A stretch of DNA of 6,925 bases, taken from Candidatus Heimdallarchaeota archaeon (GTDB lineage: Archaea > Asgardarchaeota > Heimdallarchaeia > Heimdallarchaeales > Kariarchaeaceae). The stretch lies in NCBI GenBank assembly GCA_022574115.1, contig JACZSS010000142.1, positions 1-6,925 on the forward strand. Direction: 5' to 3'. Under the pieces are notes generated by a model. The model saw only the letters and a list, made by a program, of their open reading frames with translations, was not told where the DNA came from and searched no databases. Numbering within the stretch: position 1 is the stretch's first letter; each line of letters opens with the position of its first letter. The position numbers and the translations under genes are program-made. Positions 3,664 to 6,925 of this stretch are shown in pieces.

Positions 3664-6387
3664 TTAAAACCAATCATCAAGAGATTGAATACCCATTACT
3701 TCATCCCAAGATAATCCGATTGTTTCTAATAATTGTGAGAAGGTAGATTGTGCAAAATCGATAAGTGGTTGGCCATCTAAATCGGCGTCGCTCTTAACCA
3801 GCTCCACCGGGATTACAGAAGCTGTTCTTAATCCTTTGGGGAAAGCAAGAACGGTCGTAGCGGGTAGGAGAAAACTTATTGGTTTGTTAACTTTCAAGAA
3901 TTTGATAGTATCACCTACATCGATAGTACCTATCCTGGTAGGATCATTTGCAAATATTTGACCTACAACTTGGATTGTTTGAGTCCATGTCGTATATTCT
4001 TTTAATCTCCTGGAGATAGTCATCTGAATAGCCGCGTCTTCAACATCAAAGTCATTGTTTTCCAATCGTTTGACGAGATCTTGTAACATATGCTTAATTT
4101 TATCTTTAGCTAGCTCAAAATCTGCCGGTGATTGAATTTCAATCATGATCTCGAGCAATTTAGTAAAATGAGCTCGAATTATTGGTGGAGTATTGCTTTT
4201 TTTACCCATCAGTCCTTTGACGACGGTTCCTCCCCGTTTGGTTATACCGAAATAGTTCTTTTTCCTATTTGAGAAAACGACGTATCTAAATTCGTAATCG
4301 ACCCCGAGCTCGACGCCGATGTGTTTCATACCCCAAGTGAAGAGCATATCAACTTGTTCCGCTGAAATTTTGTGTAGAAACACACTGTCTGTATCTCCAT
4401 AGAGTACTTGAACGTCCAATACACCTTCTACATATTTTTGAGTCTCCTCGATAGCATGTCGCGCATAAGCAGTAGTAGATTCAGCAACTGGCGGACAATA
4501 AAAATCAAAAGCCTCTGACCCGAAAACTCCATAACCTGCGTTTATTAGCACTTTTAGTGATGACTGTATAACTTGATTTGTCTCGCGATCCTCCCTTGAA
4601 AGTGTTTGGTCTGTGGAGCGGGGTTTAAACCATTTAACTCTGGTATCCCTAACAAAACCTAGAAGAATAGAGAAAATTCCTACTTCTAATGTGCATGCCC
4701 AATGGCCAACTTCGGGGACTAGATTGGATTTACATACATCGTGTTCGCATCTAATTGTTTCATACGATAGATTACGAGTTTTGATGATTGATGGATACAA
4801 TGAAGCAAAATCTAATACTGTGACATCCCACCAAATGCCAGGCTTTGGATCTAAAACTGTCGCACCCTGAAACTTTTTACCGTCAATAATGGCTTGACTG
4901 GTAGTTGTTGAACCTTTTGCTTCTAAAATATCTATTTTTCTTGGAATTAAATAACCGCGTTTTCGGTGTTCAAAGATTAACCACATCTGAAGCCATCCAC
5001 TGACTGCAATTCGCGTAAAATCGTAAATCGGCATCTTGCAGATCCTTGTCAGAATGAAGATCAGATTTAGGACTAGATTGTTGTTAAAAGAAGTCAGACC
5101 AACAGTTAACTCTGCGTCATGTACGTTATACTTTACAAGCATCTTCAGATCCATTTCGTTAATCCAAACATCTGGGTGATCAAGTTTCTCAGCCCCCAAT
5201 AATGCATTAGCAAGGTCATTAAGTGACGAAGTATCGTACTTTCCTCCGAATGCATACAGACGTATGGATGCCTGTCGAAAGAATTTATAAAGATCGATGT
5301 GCACTGAGTTTTTCATCGCATAATCATTTCGCTTTCTGATAAACGGGATTTCAGATTTTGAAAATCCGAGTTTATCAGCCCGATTATAGAGATACGGGCA
5401 ATCGAAATGATCACCATTGAATGAAAGGACCATTGGGTATTGGTCAATTTCAGAAAAAAAGTCATTCAGCAACTCATATTCATCATGAAATTTTCTCAAA
5501 TCAATTCCAGGGAATACTCCCTCTTGTTGAACAAATTCAGTGTTTAGGATCCAGCATATTTTTCTGCCCTCAGAATCAGCCGTCGCAATGGAAATGATCG
5601 GTTGTTTCGGATTATTTGGATTGGGCAGAATATTTTTCTCGGATCCAATTTCGATATCAAATGCAACGCGAAGTATATCTGGTATTTCTTGGAACAATAG
5701 CGGCATGTATTCATTAAGCATTTCAATTTCGTGCTTATTTTCACCTTCGAACTCCTTCTCCAATTGACTCTTTATTTCGGGATCAATACCAAGCTGTTTG
5801 GCCTCTAATTTTCCATTTTTAACATTATAATACGTTCCAGGAGTTAATCCCATATCTGCTACATAATTAAAATGATACCTGATTTCAGCTTCATATGCAA
5901 TTGGTACAAATTCTCTGAAAGAGTCAGCTCGACCTCCTATAGCAAGTGGATTCGTCCCATAAATTTTAGTTAGTTTTACTTTCTTTCGATCCAAAGGGGA
6001 GAATTTTTCTATCTCTTCGATTTTAAGTAGTTCTTTAGATCTCGCAATTTCTTTAATTCCTAAAATGGTCTTCTTAGACACAGGAGTGAGAAAATATGGT
6101 TTGTGACCGGTTGTATCATCCCAATAATAAATCGACTTCGTATCTGGATGATAAAAAATACAACGAGCCAAACTCTTTTCTCCTTGATATTGAACGTCTA
6201 GAAGAAAAATATTAGATAGATCTTGACCAACGTCAAATCTGCTTGGTGTAAATTTCTTGAGTTGTTCGAGTTTAGCTGGTGAACCCTTATCTTGTGCTGT
6301 ACTTGAGCGGTTTTTTTCTTTCGCAAGGGATTCTGCTTTTGCTGTCGTCAATTCGGTTGAACCTGCAAAAAAATCATCTAAACTCAT
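3664..6387 (-). CDS. polB1: Family B DNA polymerase, PolB1 type, with 3'-5' exonuclease
   Basis: Replicative DNA polymerase of 907 residues, close to the roughly 880 of Sulfolobus PolB1, with no intein. N-terminal signatures shared with PolB1 include TGHKPYFL (93-100), KLTKI (138-142) and GTYYNVKNGKLE (184-195). Exonuclease motifs are intact: Exo I FDIE with D244/E246, Exo II FNGDHFD with N324/D329, Exo III YNVHD with Y420/D424. Polymerase motifs are intact: motif A DFASLYPSII with D526, motif B KVLINAGYG (612-620), motif C YGDTDS with D665/D667, and KKNYFG (709-714). C547, C552, H562 and C565 after motif A could bind zinc. The C-terminus LSWDEV...SLDDWF matches PolB1 (SWDEI...SIDSFF). Both termini carry PIP-like sequences for the sliding clamp: SLDDFF at 2-7 and SLDDWF at 902-907. 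AAGGATGAT 5 nt before the ATG is a plausible ribosome-binding site; a 72-codon gene lies 57 nt upstream. Confidence 0.97.
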   Translation of the reverse strand: MSLDDFFAGSTELTTAKAESLAKEKNRSSTAQDKGSPAKLEQLKKFTPSRFDVGQDLSNIFLLDVQYQGEKSLARCIFYHPDTKSIYYWDDTTGHKPYFLTPVSKKTILGIKEIARSKELLKIEEIEKFSPLDRKKVKLTKIYGTNPLAIGGRADSFREFVPIAYEAEIRYHFNYVADMGLTPGTYYNVKNGKLEAKQLGIDPEIKSQLEKEFEGENKHEIEMLNEYMPLLFQEIPDILRVAFDIEIGSEKNILPNPNNPKQPIISIATADSEGRKICWILNTEFVQQEGVFPGIDLRKFHDEYELLNDFFSEIDQYPMVLSFNGDHFDCPYLYNRADKLGFSKSEIPFIRKRNDYAMKNSVHIDLYKFFRQASIRLYAFGGKYDTSSLNDLANALLGAEKLDHPDVWINEMDLKMLVKYNVHDAELTVGLTSFNNNLVLNLIFILTRICKMPIYDFTRIAVSGWLQMWLIFEHRKRGYLIPRKIDILEAKGSTTTSQAIIDGKKFQGATVLDPKPGIWWDVTVLDFASLYPSIIKTRNLSYETIRCEHDVCKSNLVPEVGHWACTLEVGIFSILLGFVRDTRVKWFKPRSTDQTLSREDRETNQVIQSSLKVLINAGYGVFGSEAFDFYCPPVAESTTAYARHAIEETQKYVEGVLDVQVLYGDTDSVFLHKISAEQVDMLFTWGMKHIGVELGVDYEFRYVVFSNRKKNYFGITKRGGTVVKGLMGKKSNTPPIIRAHFTKLLEIMIEIQSPADFELAKDKIKHMLQDLVKRLENNDFDVEDAAIQMTISRRLKEYTTWTQTIQVVGQIFANDPTRIGTIDVGDTIKFLKVNKPISFLLPATTVLAFPKGLRTASVIPVELVKSDADLDGQPLIDFAQSTFSQLLETIGLSWDEVMGIQSLDDWF

Positions 6388-6392
6388 ATTAA

Positions 6393-6401
6393 ATCATCCT
6401 T
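6393..6401 (-). promoter_or_regulatory. Ribosome-binding site of polB1
   Basis: Minus-strand AAGGATGAT ends 5 nt before the ATG at 6387. It partly matches the archaeal anti-Shine-Dalgarno complement GGAGGTGAT and supports the start that retains the N-terminal SLDDFF sequence. Confidence 0.5.
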
Positions 6402-6444
6402 GAACTAATATCACACTCGCTGATCTGAGCACCCTCGGATCGTT

Positions 6445-6663
6445 TCATCCTTCTAAACTAAGGATTGCCTTTCTAAACATAAAATTCAGATCAGCAGACG
6501 GAATGGAAATTGCTCGATCAAGAAGGTTAGGTAAATTCTCCATCTTTTGGGCATCAACTGAACCCACCGATGAAAGTATCTCTTCAGATAATTCACCAGT
6601 ACTGCCTGATAGCCAATTAAGGTCCACTTCATAACTCCCCAACCGAAACAACCATTCTTTCAT
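6445..6663 (-). CDS. 72-residue acidic hypothetical protein upstream of polB1
   Basis: I do not recognise this protein. From the ATG at 6663 it has a short N-terminal part with aromatic residues (MKEWLFRLGSYEVDLNWL), an acidic Ser/Gly-rich middle (GSTGELSEEILSSVGSVDAQ) and a probably helical C-terminal half ending FMFRKAILSLEG. There is no membrane segment or cysteine. The frame extends further upstream through TTG at 6714, but GGAGG sits exactly 5 nt before the ATG at 6663, so I take that start. PolB1 begins 57 nt downstream on the same strand. Small partner proteins of PolB1 are known in Sulfolobus (PBP1 and PBP2); the position of this gene makes an accessory role worth testing, but no sequence resemblance was established. 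Its ribosome-binding site lies in a hairpin, described separately. Confidence 0.65.
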   Translation of the reverse strand: MKEWLFRLGSYEVDLNWLSGSTGELSEEILSSVGSVDAQKMENLPNLLDRAISIPSADLNFMFRKAILSLEG

Positions 6664-6701
6664 GAAATCCTCCTGCACATGTTCATGAGTCTTTGCAGGA
6701 G
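6664..6701 (-). promoter_or_regulatory. Hairpin burying the Shine-Dalgarno site of the gene before polB1
   Basis: On the minus strand CTCCTGCA (6701-6694) is the exact complement of TGCAGGAG (6677-6670), an 8-bp stem around a 16-nt loop that itself contains CATG-AA-CATG. The 3' arm supplies the AGGAG of the ribosome-binding site AGGAGG, 5 nt before the ATG at 6663. Folded RNA would hide it, which suggests translational control by a ligand, protein or temperature, or coupling to an upstream frame. Confidence 0.5.
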
Positions 6702-6728
6702 CAGAACGAATCAATGGCAGGCGAAGTT

Positions 6729-6842
6729 TCAGGAATTTGATGAATCGGGTTGGAAGTCAGGAGGCATTTTTTTGCACGTTTCGTTGCCTTCCGCCATCAA
6801 GTCTTTGAGTAAGCGAGTTTTGACTAATGCTAAATGAGCCAT
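6729..6842 (-). CDS. Small hypothetical ORF near the right edge
   Basis: Frame of 37 codons from the ATG at 6842, with a basic, helix-prone N-terminal part (AHLALVKTRLLKDLMAEG) and a polar tail (PPDFQPDSSNS). The same frame stays open 17 codons further upstream to an ATT at 6893, directly after an in-frame TAA. That extension also looks protein-like (VPYSLASYQEIVQSVA) but has no standard start codon, although a G-rich AGGGGGG sits just before it. It could be a gene with a rare ATT start, a remnant of a longer gene, or chance. It lies 65 nt before the 72-codon gene on the same strand. Confidence 0.3.
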   Translation of the reverse strand: MAHLALVKTRLLKDLMAEGNETCKKMPPDFQPDSSNS

Positions 6843-6925
6843 CGCAACAGATTGAACAATTTCCTGGTAAGAAGCGAGAGAATACGGTACAATTTATTCC
6901 CCCCTGCTAGTACCTTTCGACAAAG
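6843..6925. other. Right edge of the window
   Basis: On the minus strand one frame enters from outside, reads KGTSRGE and stops at TAA (6896-6894); another stays open for about 31 codons to a TAG. Either could be the tail of a gene beyond the window. The piece is too short to decide. Confidence 0.3.

Noticed and set aside
4613..4870. Plus-strand 85-codon ORF within polB1
   Set aside because: Antisense to strongly conserved polymerase motifs; the polymerase frame is clearly the coding one.
6715..6756. Upstream extension of the 72-codon gene through TTG at 6714 to about 6756
   Set aside because: The ideal GGAGG-N5-ATG at 6663 fixes the start better. The extension overlaps another frame and would put the ribosome-binding site and its hairpin inside coding sequence.

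Overview
The window reads as an AT-rich archaeal chromosome segment. The strongest lineage marker is a 907-residue family B DNA polymerase of the PolB1 type found in TACK and Asgard archaea. Supporting signs are Shine-Dalgarno sites of the GGAGG kind, AT-rich TATA-like promoter elements, no CCA encoded at the tRNA 3' end, and a tRNA gene interrupted by several bulge-helix-bulge introns. An Asgard or deep TACK archaeon is my best inference; the species cannot be named from this sequence.

Layout, left to right. At 99-796 (minus) a GNAT-type acetyltransferase overlaps the end of a small unidentified ORF. At 913-1681 (minus) lies a tight operon of four tiny membrane proteins, one of them a 49-residue gene at 1382-1531. 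Three of the four are short proteins with one C-terminal membrane helix carrying the same H-x7-H pattern close to the C-terminus; the fourth has a signal-peptide-like N-terminus and two membrane helices. At 1956-2111 (plus) is a tRNA-Asp(GUC) gene whose 74-nt mature form is split by three introns, in the D-loop, at the canonical position 37/38, and in the T-loop. The stretch 2112-2537 has no convincing gene but holds several palindromes. At 2538-3587 (minus) is a glycoside-hydrolase-like TIM-barrel protein with a CxxC motif. At 3664-6387 (minus) is PolB1 with all exonuclease and polymerase motifs intact. At 6445-6663 (minus) is a 72-residue unknown gene whose strong ribosome-binding site is buried in an 8-bp hairpin. 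A further small minus-strand ORF lies near the right edge.

The right half is co-directional (small ORF, 72-residue gene, polB1, TIM barrel), so the small gene and polB1 may be co-transcribed, while the TIM-barrel gene probably has its own promoter. The membrane operon and the tRNA gene diverge from an AT-rich intergenic region at about 1682-1955. The most notable items are the three-intron tRNA, the H-x7-H membrane protein operon, the hairpin over the ribosome-binding site upstream of polB1, and matching PIP-like sequences at both ends of the polymerase.
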